Made by a program: the position numbers and the translations under genes | DNA from: Thuidium tamariscinum | Taxonomy: Eukaryota; Streptophyta; Bryopsida; Hypnales; Thuidiaceae | Reading direction: 5' to 3' | DNA length: 64,000 nt | Assembly: GCA_947034885.2 (NCBI GenBank) | Contig: OX344753.2 | Location: 27,358,347 to 27,422,346, forward strand | Notes under the pieces: generated by a model | The model's input: the letters and a program-made list of their open reading frames with translations, nothing else | Database searches by the model: none | What the model was told of the DNA's origin: nothing | Shown: positions 23,830 to 35,161 of the stretch, piece by piece | Position numbering within the stretch: the stretch's first letter is position 1 | Layout of the letters: every line of letters starts with the position of its first letter

Positions 23830-25180
23830 TAGTTTTCTGTGCGGATTTTTGGGGTTAATTTTGTGTTTTTGAAGTTTTTTTTAGGGTGTTTATGCACTAA
23901 TTGGATGATTTTGTATGTGTTTTTTTTACCAATTGGGAGTGCAGATTTTGAACCAATTTTGTTGTGTGAATTCTATTTGGATGTGATAGAATCTGCTGAG
24001 TGGGTTAATTCGAGGTTATTGTGGGTCAGGTTAGATCCCAGTTGCTGAATTCCTTTTGTGTCCAAGTCGGATTTTCATTTATCAATTCGGAGTAGTTGGG
24101 AGCAGGGCCACTTGTCAGTTCCAACTAGGTTTATTTGGCTGGCAGTTAGGTTGTGTTTCCAAATCGGTTAGTGTTGTGTGGTTAGGCTCCAAGTCGGGGC
24201 AGTTTTTGGTAACCGTTTTTGGGAATTCCTATTAGTTTGTGTTTTGCAATTTTGTTGTCACCCAGTGTTGAATGTGTCCGCTGCGAGTCCCAGCCTATCG
24301 TGCTACGTATTTGAGTTTTTTTGTTTGTATTTCCAAGTGGGAAATTTCTTTGTTTTTGGTGTATTAATGTGTGTCTGTGTAAGTCTGTGTCCAAGTCGGA
24401 GAACTGGAGCAGGTGGTGGAAGTGATTCCTATTTTGGAATAATCAGAAGAATTATTACCAATTAGGAAGTATAAGAATTGGGGGACAGGAGTGCATTGTA
24501 GAAATTTGAGTCCACAATTCGGGTTTATTAGCTGTGATGGAAACAATTAGGGAATCAGTGATAATTGAGGAAGTTAAATTTGTAACATGATTCCAAGTAG
24601 GAGGAAGTAGCTGAGAGGACAGAGAGCAATTTGTTAAATTGCAGATAGGGTCCTATTCGGAGATTTTAGAAGAAGCTTATGGAAAACAATTATGTTAATG
24701 GTGATTTGTCACCAAATCTGAATTAATATCAAGGTGTATGGAGCTGATTTGAAGCTAATGGGAAATGATTTGAGTTCCTGTGTGTGAATATTATTGGATT
24801 AATTTTCCAATTGGGTTATAAAGCTGAATGTTGTGAATGGAAACCAATTTGGGTGTTTGTGCATGCATGTGGAATGCTATGGCATGAATATCAAATTGGA
24901 ATTGTTCTGATGTGATGGGAGAACAAGTTGGAGTGATGCTGGTTGGTGAATAGCAGTTGAGATCTCAGTAGAAAGAGAAAAATCAATTTGGATTTAATGG
25001 GAAGGCTGACTTCCTAATCGAGCCTCATTGGATTTAGTGTGTCGTTGTAATAATGTTTTTGGTGATAGAGTTTCAAATTGGATTAATCTATTAGCATAAA
25101 TTTCCTACTTGACCATCTCCCTTGGAACGAACTTATTATACTAATAGGGTAATTTCCGAATAGGTCATTATCCTTCTTCA
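23830..25180 (+). repeat. Region with recurring quasi-palindromic CCAANTNGG motif
   Basis: G/T-rich plus strand with no long frame. Variants of TCCAAGTCGG, CCAATTGGG, CAAATTGGA, CAATTTGG or CCTATTCGG recur roughly every 40-100 bp, about 20 times (for example at 23929, 24060, 24155, 24190, 24390, 24459, 24590, 24803, 24840, 24983, 25070). The function is unknown; see findings. Confidence 0.4.
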
Positions 25181-25407
25181 ACACCATTTCCTTAAAGATC
25201 TTTACAAACTAAAAGGGTTTCTATTCTAATTGCCATTTTTTTTACAATACATAGTACTACAAAATTGTGCAAGTAAGTCCAAAATAGTGCAGTTCATTGT
25301 TATGGACATGCTTTGCATTCAAATTTTTATACTTTTAAAAATCCAAATAATCTTAGATTTATATTGAAATCCTTTTTTTTCAAATTTCTACCTTACATTT
25401 TAAATGA

Positions 25408-25622
25408 CACTAGTATGTGAGCATAAAAGTGTGAGCCTATGAGCCTTGAGCCTAAGTATAAGCATCATACACTCATTGAAGGTGTTTATAACATAAAGAC
25501 TTATAATTTAGGTATTTATACACTACAACCATTTGGATGTCTATAATGTAGACACCTATACTATAAGTGTGTAGAATTCTAAACTCATAGACTCACACTT
25601 TCTATACTCACATACTAGCAAC
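25408..25622. mobile_element. MITE, family with CTAGTATGTGAG termini
   Basis: Left end ACTAGTATGTGAGCATAAAA at 25408; right end complement CTCACATACTAG ending near 25622, with inverted subterminal GTGAGCCTATGAG / CTCATAGACTCAC. The interior is AT-rich with repeated ACCTATAATATAGG-like motifs. Same family as 27848-28074 and the half copy at 22306. Confidence 0.7.
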
Positions 25623-25675
25623 CGTGTTTATATTTTGAAGGTTGTTCTTCTGTTAAACTAGAAGCCTAAAAATTA

Positions 25676-25765
25676 CTCCCTCTGTCCCACTAAAAGCTTC
25701 CCAAATTCTTCCTGCAAAGATTGTAAATCATCCTAAATGGGAAGCTTTTAGTGGGACAGAGGGAG
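25676..25765. mobile_element. Stowaway-like MITE, 90 bp
   Basis: Perfect 28-bp terminal inverted repeats starting CTCCCTCTGTCCCACTAAAA, flanked on both sides by TA (25674-25675 and 25766-25767), the target duplication of Tc1/mariner elements. CTCCCTC termini are the hallmark of Stowaway elements. At 90 bp it is almost only the two ends. It lies in or next to a remnant of the GTATGTGAG family. Confidence 0.9.
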
Positions 25766-25767
25766 TA

Positions 25768-25960
25768 TACACCTATGTTATAAGTGCCAAGTTTATAGAA
25801 CCCTTCTACATTTGTAATGTAATTATATTATAGATACCTATATTATAGGTGTTTATATTATAAGCATCTTCAATAGTTGAAGGATATAATTAACTTATAC
25901 GTATTTAAAGGTTCACATGCTCACAATTTCATGCTCACCCACTAACATCATTGGTCTTCA
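25768..25960. mobile_element. Remnant related to the GTATGTGAG MITE family
   Basis: Contains ACACCTATGTTATAAG and TAGGTGTTTATATTATAAG interior motifs and ends with GTTCACATGCTCAC...ATGCTCACCCACTAAC, resembling a diverged right terminus. No clear left end; the Stowaway-like element sits at its left edge. Confidence 0.4.
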
Positions 25961-26639
25961 AACTTTGCCACAATGCAGATCATCATGCCAAATACTTGCA
26001 TATCAATTTTCATCCAAATTTGAAATATTGTTAAGCTTTGGTAGACAATTTTCCACAATTGATATTTTGCCAAGCCATGCACATCATCTATCATTCATAT
26101 TTCATACATAACTTGTAGGCTCTAAATCCAATGTAGCCAAATTTTGATACATGATAGTAGATAAGTTAGAAAAAAGACCCTACAAATTTCAAAGACAAAT
26201 TTCAAAAATTCAATATATTGAAACTCCCCAAGATTTCCATCTTAACTTCTTAGCCACTATAGATTTCAAATATCTCTACTTTGAAGCTTCATATTTCCTT
26301 CTTTGTAATGGATCTACACCTAAAAATTGATATCATAATACATCAACTATTCATAAATTCATTTCCAAAATTTTATTTTCATCAGGATTTTCATCCAATT
26401 AAAGTTTTATTAGAACTCAAAGCAAAAACTTTTCATGCCTTCAATGACTTTCTCAATAATAAATCTCCAACAAAACATACAACTTAGCACACAAGTGCAT
26501 CCTACACCTCAAATCTACCAAAAAAACAAGAGGAGACAAGGGATAAAACATTGTCTTTAATCTTTGGAGTTCCTTAATTATGTTTTCATCTAAAATGCTT
26601 CAAAACTACCATTTCTAATATAAGTACCAAAATTTTGAA
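25961..26639. other. AT-rich intergenic DNA
   Basis: No gene or element recognised. Short frames at 25917-26111 and 26281-26487 have no motif. Confidence 0.45.
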
Positions 26640-27847
26640 TATTTTTTGTTTGTTACATACAATTATAAGATCTTGTAGTATGCTAGTTTGACAAGATGTG
26701 TAAAAAGATTCACGAATTTCTAGTGTGGAGATTACAAGATATCAATATTTTAATCGACCAAAATCCTTTTTTGGCCCTATACAAAACTAGGTAGCTACAC
26801 TTCACAAGCTCCTATTTGTATGAAAAAATGTTCAAAATGGTGGTTCTTCTTTGAATTCTTTCTCCAAATCAAGTTGGCTATATATTTGAAAAATATTAGA
26901 TCATTGGAAATTGTACAATATATAGGGAAAAAACTAGTAAGTAAAAAGAAGTAGAAAATGATTCTAAATAATCTACATTCAATGTTTTAATTCTTTTCTA
27001 AAAATATTGATAATTGAGTTAATGGACCTCAAATTTTATTTTAAAGTAGAGAATCCTTAACTATCCCCAAACTAAAACTTTTCATAATTTTTGACTCATT
27101 TATCAAAATGGAATGATTCAAAGCCTTCTACATATATATGAATCTTGAAAACCAATTTCATATCTATATATATTTTTTAAATGAGTTTTTCAAATTTGCC
27201 CTAAACTACCCAAGTTGAAAAAGAAACAATATATCATGCAATAACTTTTGAACTATGTAGTCAAAAGTTATGAAATTTGTTGGACCTTAAAAATATTCTT
27301 TGTTTACACCTTTTAATAGAATATAGGCTCCAAAAATGGAAATATCTAGTCACAATGCCACATGTACCTTCCTAAAATTTCTATATTGCCAAAAAAAAAC
27401 CTTGACCCTTTAGGGTTTAATATTTAACTACAAGCTTAGATGGCAAATTGGTAGTTAACTCCCACCCCAAATTCTAAACCAACTACTTGCAAAAAATCCT
27501 ATACTATATGCATCCTTAAACATACAAAGATTCCCACTTCACTTGATAGAAAATCCACATCACAATAACATGCCATTATCTAGGTGTAACATTTATTATA
27601 TTTTGAATGGCATTTTTTTCATTTTAGTTGATACTATAGATGGAAGTATATGAATGATGGTCTGATGCATGAACAAAATTTGATGATTTGTTTGCTATTA
27701 GAGGATTTTTGGGCCTTTAAAAGACGGTAAGTTCCCAGATTGTGGAAACTCCCTGAAATGTACTATGTAGCACATAAACCAATTAACATGATATTTAAAT
27801 TAGTTTTAATTGACTAGCAATGGTTGGTTCATAGTAGGGAAAACAAC

Positions 27848-28074
27848 AACGATGCTAGTGTGTGAGCATGTGAGCTTCTAATATGTATATAAGTAGATAT
27901 ACTACCACTTTTGAAGGTGTTTATAGTAAAAATACCTATAATATAGGTTCCTATAGTATAAATATACTCTTATTATAAAAGATTTTTATAATATAAGCAC
28001 CTATACTATAGGTGCATCATCTTTGAGGCTCATAAGCTCACACTTCTATACTCACATACTAGAAAACGTGGGGA
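27848..28074. mobile_element. MITE, second complete copy of the GTATGTGAG family
   Basis: Left end GATGCTAGTGTGTGAGCATG near 27850, right end CTCACACTTCTATACTCACATACTAG near 28069. Interior ACCTATAATATAGG motifs are as in 25408-25622. No coding capacity. Confidence 0.7.
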
Positions 28075-28309
28075 AAACAAGTTTAATAAGATCTCTTATT
28101 GCCCCAAATTTCTTCTAATGCTTCATTGAAAACTAGAGTGCATATTGACCTACCTCCAAGGGAAAAGATTATCAAAGTAGATACATTCTAAATTGCATCC
28201 TACCTCAAACTATTTGCATCACTTGGTACACATGCATCTCCAATATATATATATAGACACGCACACACATTGAAGAAATGATTTTAGAATGTCTACAAAA
28301 GAAAACCTT

Positions 28310-28440
28310 TAATCCTTTATAACTTTTTGCATACATCATCCAAATGTTGTATTCTTTAGTGCTTGGAACCTCCTATCACTTGCCAATAAGAAAATATGAA
28401 AATTTGACTAGTCAAATAATAATAAATAAGTACAATGGCA
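28310..28440 (+). mobile_element. Partial copy of the GGTACACCTAAAAGCGCC MITE
   Basis: The stretch TAACTTTTTGCATACATCATCC ... CACTTGCCAATAAGAAAATATGAAAATTTGA parallels the interior of 39095-39367 (TAACTTTTGCATATAGTATCC ... CACTTGCCAACAAGACTACATAAAAGTTTGA). Both termini are missing. Confidence 0.5.
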
Positions 28441-29223
28441 AAAAACGGTGCTTGAAGAGGTAAGGCATGGTGTTTCAAAAGCAATCATGCATGATCGAAA
28501 AGCAATTATTAACTATAGAGATTCATTTTGCTTTCTTCAATGTACTAAAAGAGTGTGCATTTTTTGGGGGGGTGCTTTTAGTGACCATTGTGTATTAACC
28601 TCAAAAAGTTGCAACTAATTCCATGTAGGTCCAAAAAAAAATGAAATGACTTAGGTTACATGGTAATTCTATTTTTCTTTCTACAATAATTTACTAAAAA
28701 AATTTTAGCCCTGAAGGGACCATTTGGAACCCTCTATACAAGACATATTTAACCTTATAACTCTTCAATTGTGGTTTAATATATGAATTGTAGTACATTA
28801 TTACTTACGTACAATTATGATCATTAAATTTTTTTTGTATCAAAAAGAATTTGGTCAATGCTATTATGATTAAATACCACCAAATTCATTATATACTATA
28901 TAGTCACAAAGGATTTCTAGGGATAAAGGAATTAAAATTCTCTACAAATGCAATGAACTTTGAACCCTCAAAGGTGCAAAGTGTTCTCTAGAATTGACAA
29001 TTTGTGAAAAATCATCACAATTAAAGTACAATTTAGAAGAATATTTTGGAATTTGTATACGAGTATATGTTGTAGATTTTTTGAGTTTTAGATTCCATTC
29101 ATATGGTTAGATTTACCAATCCTATTACCAATATTTTTTCTATAAATTTTGAAAGGAAAATTTCAATATTCCTTCTAAATTTGATTGTAAACAAAATAAA
29201 TATTATCTGAATGCCAATTCAAT

Positions 29224-29432
29224 AGATGTTTTTTTAGAGATTAGAAGACTGTTTTAGGCTTGTTTCCAATGCTATGAATCGTTAGAATAAAAAATATAAA
29301 CAAATAAATAATTTCATTATTATTATTTGACGTGATAGTCTTTTAGCCACGTCAAATTGCAGATGTGGCAGAGTTCTCCAGCATTCCAACACTTGAGAAT
29401 TCACAATCTTCTAACTAGCAGAAAAAACATCT
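29224..29432. mobile_element. MITE with AGATGTTTTTT termini and 3-bp AAT duplication
   Basis: Left AGATGTTTTTTTAGAGATTA, right complement ending ...AGAAAAAACATCT; flanked by AAT at 29221-29223 and 29433-29435. Interior GACGTG and CCACGTC boxes resemble the 21877-22195 and 33122-33389 elements. About 209 bp, non-coding. Confidence 0.65.
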
Positions 29433-29999
29433 AATGGCAAATTCATTTTTGAGTGGTTCTACGGATGCCAGTGCTTTTGGATATTATCATTTTTTGAAGT
29501 AAATTTTTAGAATGGATTTGAAACAAGGTTTTCTTAACATGGTGATTTTAGACTCAATGCAACTTTGGATTGGTCAACCACTTGATATACCTCCACATTT
29601 GTAAGTGTAGAAAAATATGTGCCCTAATAAAACCAAAATAATTCAACCATTGGATAGGACAACAACTTGATAAAATATCCCTACAAATTAGGATGACTTT
29701 CATCTAAGAAAAAATGAGAAAGAAACAAGAGAATGAATTTGTTTGTCCTCCCAAAATTGAACATCTAACTGCAAAAGGATTGAAAATTTACTTCAAGAGT
29801 AGGCTACTTTATCCACATCAATCCATAAATGACACCATGACCTTTTTTAGGTCGATGAATGACAAAGAATCCTTGTGTGTAGGAAACAAATGCCACTATT
29901 TATTCTCAAATTTTGTGTAGAAAGGAGAATCTCATTGCCCCAAGTCCATTAAAAAGGCCTACCAAGGTTTCCGCTACATTTTTTCCATTGGAGGTGGAG

Positions 30000-30520
30000 G
30001 TTATTTCTTGCTTAGTTTGGTTCAAGTTATTGTTGGAATAGGAAAAAAGGAACAAGAGGGGAGGCACTTGAATTATTTTGTTTTATTTCTTTACAATAGA
30101 AGTCAAGGTTATTCTTGCCAAAGTTTGGTTTAACAATTAAGAGTGGGAATGGAAAAGAAGTAGACGAATTGAATTCATTTAAATTTTTTTTTAATGGAGA
30201 GAAAAGTTATGTCTTGCCTAAGCTTGGTTCAAGATCTAATTGTGAGTATAAAAAAGATGGAACTAAAGTGGAGGCATTTTATTCATTTAAATTTATTTCT
30301 TTGTATAATAGAAATCAAGGTTATTTCATGTTCAAGATAACTATACAATTAGTTGTGCAAATAGGTAAAAAATGGAAAATATTAGATTTACTTAAGTTTG
30401 GTATTTTTTATTGCAGTTGTGATAAAGGTTGTTTTTTGTTCAAGCTAGGTTCAACATTTATTTGAATTTTATTGAGAAGAAGGAACTGAAGTATTGAATT
30501 TTATTTCAAAGTATCTAAGA
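30000..30520 (+). repeat. Degenerate minisatellite, unit about 105 bp, 4-5 copies
   Basis: Each unit contains GGTTATTTCTTGC-like, TTGGTTCAAG, GGAATAGGAAAAAAGGAAC and TTTATTTCTTTACAATAGAA blocks. Unit starts are near 30000, 30106, 30207, 30316 and 30425. Because the period is close to a multiple of three, a 116-codon frame (30115-30465) stays open across it; that frame is likely a by-product of the repeat rather than a gene. Confidence 0.55.
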
Positions 30521-31540
30521 CTTTCTTTTGGAAATTTGGAAAAAAAATTATATCCACTACGACCTTCAAGAATTAAGATAATAAGATTGTGTAATTAACC
30601 CTTCATTCAATCATTCAAAAATTAAATTATAAATTCCCTTCAACAATATAAATGCTACATGAAAAAAAATGGGGAGGAAGTACCCTTGGCCCCTATTTTA
30701 TCATTTTTTAAGACATTCATCTAAAAAAGAAAAAATTTCCTCAAAAAGTAAAAACTCTACTTCAAGATTCTAAGAAATACAACAAAGTCACTTCCTCTTC
30801 CCTTCCAAATCCCTTGTTCATGCATTCAATAACTAAATGAACAATCCCTAAAGGAACCTAATTGTACACCGCTCCAAAATAAATGAAGAACAAGGGCCTC
30901 CACTATTAGTAATTCATTCTTCACACTTTCTAAAGTAAAATAAAGAAATGGTAAGGGAAAAAAAACATTCATCCAAATTACTTAAGAAAAACAATGGGAA
31001 AAGACGCGCCCTTCATTAAATCCCTTCTTTAGAATTTACACAATAAATAATTAAGTAAAATTACTATAAGAGAAAGTGAGAAAATAACCTACATATCCAA
31101 GCTCCGATATAAATAAATAGAAAGGACTACATCACTTTCTAATAACCCCACCCAAAGCCTTCAACAATCAAATTGAGGAAGAAAAATACAAACAAAAAAA
31201 CTATTTTATCCTCCAAGCTCCCCAAGATTCAATTCAAGAATGAAGTATCCAAGGTTTTGTGAGAAAGAAGACTTGGGGAGTTAGGCCACAACTCCACAAG
31301 AGAGAGAAATGCACTTAGCTCTCAAAGACCTCCACCGTTGTGCTAGTTGTAGTTGGTAGGTGGAGTTTTTAATGTGCCCATTTGACCTCCACGTATTTGG
31401 AGATTTGGTTAGTCGTGCACAAATGAGCTACCAATAATTCAATGTGGCCTTTTTTTTGGGGGGGGAGGGGCAGGGGGTGGTTTGTTAAAGAGGAGGAATT
31501 CCAAGGCCAAGGTGATTAGAAAACACTTGCGCAGTCTATT
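30521..31540. other. AT-rich intergenic DNA
   Basis: A-rich on the plus strand with no supported feature. Confidence 0.45.
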
Positions 31541-31544
31541 GTCC

Positions 31545-32110
31545 CGCCATCGTCTGTGCCCGACGTTGCGTCCGTGCCTCGACGTCCATGCCTGACCTTG
31601 TGTCCACGCCTTGACGTCTATACCCGGCCTTGTGTCAACGTCCTAATGTATGCGTCTGCTCGCCAATTTCTTACATGGTGGATCTTGGCAGTAGATTTGT
31701 TTTTCAATTTTCGATTGGAGTTTTGAGAATCTGGAGGCGTGTAATATACCATTGGAAAGATATTTTGAATACCTTTTCAAAGGTATATTATACGCCCCAA
31801 GATTCTCAAAACTCCAATCGCAAAATTAGAAAGAAATTGACGTCTGTACCCCAACATCCGCGCCCATTGTTGCGGACACGCCCTAACGTCCACGCCCGGC
31901 CTTGCATCCACGCCCGCTCGTAGACTCCATGCATAGTGGATCTTGGCAGTAGATTTGTTTTCCAATTTTGGAATGGAGTTTTGAGAGTTTGAAGGCGTGT
32001 AATATATCATTGAAAAGGTAATTTGAATACCTTTCCAATGGTATATTACACGCCTCAGAATTCTCAAAACTCCAATCGCTAAACTTGAAAGAAGTTGACG
32101 TCTCCGCCCA
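31545..32110. repeat. Tandem pair of perfect-arm hairpins in a GC-rich degenerate satellite
   Basis: Two palindromes, 31712-31820 and 31970-32079, each fold on arms of about 45-50 bp (GGAGTTTTGAGAATCT ... AGATTCTCAAAACTCC type, with GGCGTGTAATATACC / GGTATATTACACGCC within). They are about 258 bp apart and each follows the same leader (GTGGATCTTGGCAGTAGATT). Between and around them are degenerate CGTCCRYGCCC repeats, strikingly CG-rich for this region. The hairpin core recurs inside the foldback element at 42525-42854. Confidence 0.75.
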
Positions 32111-32514
32111 AGTTTTTTAAGGTTTGTGCCCTAGCGTACCCACCTTGTCTTGCCTCCACGCCCCATTGAGTTGCGTCGATGCCCAGGGTCTCAAGGTGGC
32201 ATGAATGTAAATCCACGTGGATTTCTTTTTACCTTTTAAAAAAGTCAACTATGTGTTGACAACATCGGATGGACAAGAGTTCTAACGGACGAGCAGGCGA
32301 GCGGTCCGTCTAGTATGACAACCCTGATTTGATTTGATTTTTTCTTCAAAATTCTCATAAAAATCAATTTTCCTAAAAAAAATCTAAATTTTTTGTGGAG
32401 TAGAGAAGATATGTAATTTCATCTCTAGAAAATAAATTAAAAATTTTAAATACATATGTAGTTTCCAAATTAGCAATAAACTTGATGAGTGATGGACAAT
32501 GAAGCTTGAAACTA

Positions 32515-32775
32515 GTTAAGATTATAGGTAAGTCGTTTAACCCTTGAACATGGACACGGATACCAAATGTTCGATGGATGACATAGAATCTTTCACCATG
32601 GGACGAAAGAGCAACTATTCATCTTTACAATTTTGTATTGAAGTGGAAGATCTTTGATTGTACTTTTACTTGCAATGAACACCTCTCAATTTTTTTGAAT
32701 GAGTGATTCCTACAATATTAAAATGTATGATTTCATGATGACCAAGGTTCACTGTTTGAGGGGGTGATTGCAAGA
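32515..32775 (+). repeat. Dispersed repeat, copy 1 of a pair
   Basis: Shares TTAACCCTTGAACA, CAAATGTT..GATGACA.AGAATCTTT and following blocks with 33755-34020; a weaker relative lies near 29810-29920. No coding potential. DNA between this copy and the MITE at 33122 shows nothing else. Confidence 0.5.
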
Positions 32776-33121
32776 AACACTTGTCGTATTTCTTGTCCCA
32801 TTGGCCTTGGATAGGTGGTTCGCTACTCATAACTTTTGCATTATTAGTTCATTATATACGAAACTTGAAATGAAAGTACACATAATAGTTCTAGACACTA
32901 TGTAATTTTTTGAAATTTTTGAAATTATTTTACTATTTTTAAATGGCCCCCAATTGGATGTCTACCTTTGCCATTTAGGGGATTTTAGTCCTAAATTCTT
33001 GACTCAAAATGCAAATTTTAAGCTCAAAATTGGCATGCAAGGACTTCTACTAAAGTTACAGAAGCTTGTGAAGAGATTTTGTAAAAATATTAAAATTTCC
33101 AACTTCCACATGTGCTCAAAG

Positions 33122-33389
33122 CATTAGAGGAGATTCGAGGGCAACAGGAGACTGCAAAAGCCCTGTTCCCCGAATTGTTCCCGATCAGTAATTAATTAAT
33201 TAATTTTTTTTCAAAAAAAAAAAAAAAAAGTTCGTCTTGAAATGCAAAAAGAAGCCCAAAAAAAAATTTGCAAAAAAAATCGGTGACGTGGCACACTCTC
33301 GACCATGTCAACAGAGGACAATTCCGCATTCCTGCGTTCACAACTTCGGGAACTCACAGTCTCTCGTTGCCCTCGAATCTCTTCTAATG
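33122..33389. mobile_element. MITE with CATTAGAGGAGATTCGAGGG termini
   Basis: Inverted ends of about 36 bp (CATTAGARGAGATTCGAGGG...) at 33122 and 33389, enclosing AATTAATTAATTAATT, a 17-bp A-run and a GGTGACGTGGCAC box. About 268 bp. The shared GACGTGGC and GGGAAC motifs link it to 21877-22195. No target duplication was resolved. Confidence 0.65.
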
Positions 33390-33754
33390 TGGAGTACATT
33401 TGTGCAGGTGTTAAGAATACAATTTATTTTTCCCAAAGATGAAAATGGTTGGAGAAGAGCACTTTCATGTTAGAAAAAATGTTTTATTTTAAGAATTTTT
33501 TGAATTTTATTACTATTTTTAAAAAATAAAATATTAAACTATCTATTTTCATGGGAATTTCCATCAGTCTTTGAGTGAGCATAACTTTTAGAGAATTTTT
33601 TTTTTAGACTTGAATTTTCACACACCTTGGTTTTTAATGCTTCAAAAATTATCCATGTTTTATTTTATTTTTAAAAATTTTATTCCAAAAGTCACAATAC
33701 TCCGATACTTAGGCCATTTTGAGCCAAAATCTATAAGTGTTTCTTGCAATGACC

Positions 33755-34020
33755 CAAGGATTAAGGGTTAACCCTTGAACACCGCCGCAAATGTTTGGCA
33801 TCCTTTGAATGACAAAGAATCTTTTTATATAGAACAAAATTGCAGCTTTTCATCCATGGTATTAGGGGTGGAAAGGGAAGATGTTCTACACTACATTGAC
33901 ATCCACCAAATAAATTTGGCTTATTCAAAGTAGATGAATACGATATCAAAATGCATAATTTCTATAGTCACAAGTCCATCTTTCAAGGGTTAAATCCAAA
34001 AGGCCATGCATTAAGGGAAT
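33755..34020 (+). repeat. Dispersed repeat, copy 2 of a pair
   Basis: Counterpart of 32515-32775 (GGGTTAACCCTTGAACACCG ... ATGACAAAGAATCTTT). Diverged and non-coding. Confidence 0.5.
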
Positions 34021-34039
34021 TTGAATCATGAGGGGTTCA

Positions 34040-34380
34040 AGATTAAGATAAAATCACCTATAATCAATCACTTAAGGTATTCTAGACATGATTTCCATGT
34101 GCAAGGCAAGGCAGAGCAAATATTTTGAGAGATACAATGATATAAATTATAGGGATTGCAAAAACTTTACTAGCTTTATTGCATAAATTGAAATTACTAT
34201 GAATTTTTAAAGACAAAAGGCGCACCGGATCTATCGTGGGATCTATTACCAATTTGTGGGCTCTTCTAATTCCAATCACGCAAAAAACTACTTTTTTACT
34301 CACTCTTTCCCACTTTCTTGCACACTACTCTGGAACATGTGCTATGGACTTTTAGTCCCAACTTTGAAATGGAGTAAAAA
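34040..34380 (-). repeat. Dispersed repeat, inverted copy
   Basis: Reverse complement of 40765-41085, with anchors ATTCATAGTAATTTCAATT, TTTGCTTTGCCTTGCAC and AACATGTGC/GCACATGTT. A third, partial copy in plus orientation is at 36525-36725. No frame survives. Confidence 0.55.
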
Positions 34381-34404
34381 AATATTCTAAAGGAGAAATA
34401 TCCA

Positions 34405-35060
34405 TTTCCGAACGTGTCCCTTGTAATGGATAGTAGACTCATCCAATTGCATTAGTAGAGCTCCATTAATGTGTTCGCCGCATGCTTGATTCTAATTGGT
34501 TGACGCATTTCAACGACACATATAAATATCTTATTGGCTCACTCTTGATTTTAGCAAGGTTTAGTTTTGGGTGCACCTATTGCACAATTTTAGTAGTGTA
34601 GGGAGCCAAGACTTTGAAAAATCAAAGAAATTACGTACTACATCCAAAAAATCTAAATTTATTTTTGAATATTCATGATTTCGCTCACTAGTACTAGAAA
34701 AATATCATTTCAAGAAAAAATTGCCTCCATCTAAGAGCAAAACACCCATTCCCGCACCTGTTCCTTGTAGTGGACCATAGATTCACCCAAATATGTCCTT
34801 AGAGTGTAGTTAATGTGTTTGCCACATGTGTGATTGTAATTTGCTGACACGATTGACTGACACATAAGAAAATCTGGTTGGCTCAGTGCTGATTTTCGTT
34901 GGGTTCAGTTTTGGAGACACCTACAAGACGGTTCCGCAGGTCTAGGGAGCCAACACTTTGAAAACTTATAGAAATTACATACCGTGTCCGAAAAATCTAA
35001 TTTGTTTTTTCAATATTCATGATTTTCACTCGCTAATACTATAAAAATATCATTATTAGA
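34405..35060 (+). repeat. Diverged tandem duplication, unit about 330 bp
   Basis: Copy 1 about 34405-34735 and copy 2 about 34736-35060. Shared blocks include TTCCTTGTARTGGA, TTAATGTGTT.GCC.CATG, GGTTTAGTTTTGG / GGTTCAGTTTTGGA, TAGGGAGCCAA.ACTTTGAAAA and AATATTCATGATTT. Copy 2 is slightly more GC-rich. Non-coding. Confidence 0.6.
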
Positions 35061-35073
35061 AAACTCTGTCTCC

Positions 35074-35161
35074 AACTATGCTGAATTCCTTATTTGGACG
35101 ATTTTGGGTGTTTCCACTGTATGCTGAATTCTTTATTTGGACGATTTTGGATGCTTTCACC
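35074..35161 (+). repeat. 44-bp tandem duplication
   Basis: TATGCTGAATTCYTTATTTG plus GACGATTTTGG occurs twice, starting at 35074 and 35118, with a few differences. It directly precedes the GC-rich island. Confidence 0.8.

Larger units (their letters stand above)
26640..29720 (-). repeat. Large dispersed repeat, copy B (inverted), interrupted by MITEs
   Basis: Reverse-complement counterpart of copy A at 13600-15460, with the anchors listed there. It is longer because it carries at least three insertions: MITEs at 27848-28074 and 29224-29432, and a partial element near 28310-28440. The nesting shows the MITEs moved after this repeat spread. No coding frame survives. Confidence 0.6.

Noticed and set aside
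31545..32110. CRISPR-like array
   Set aside because: Repeats are palindromic and degenerate with repeat-derived spacers, in a plant nuclear context; this is satellite/foldback DNA.
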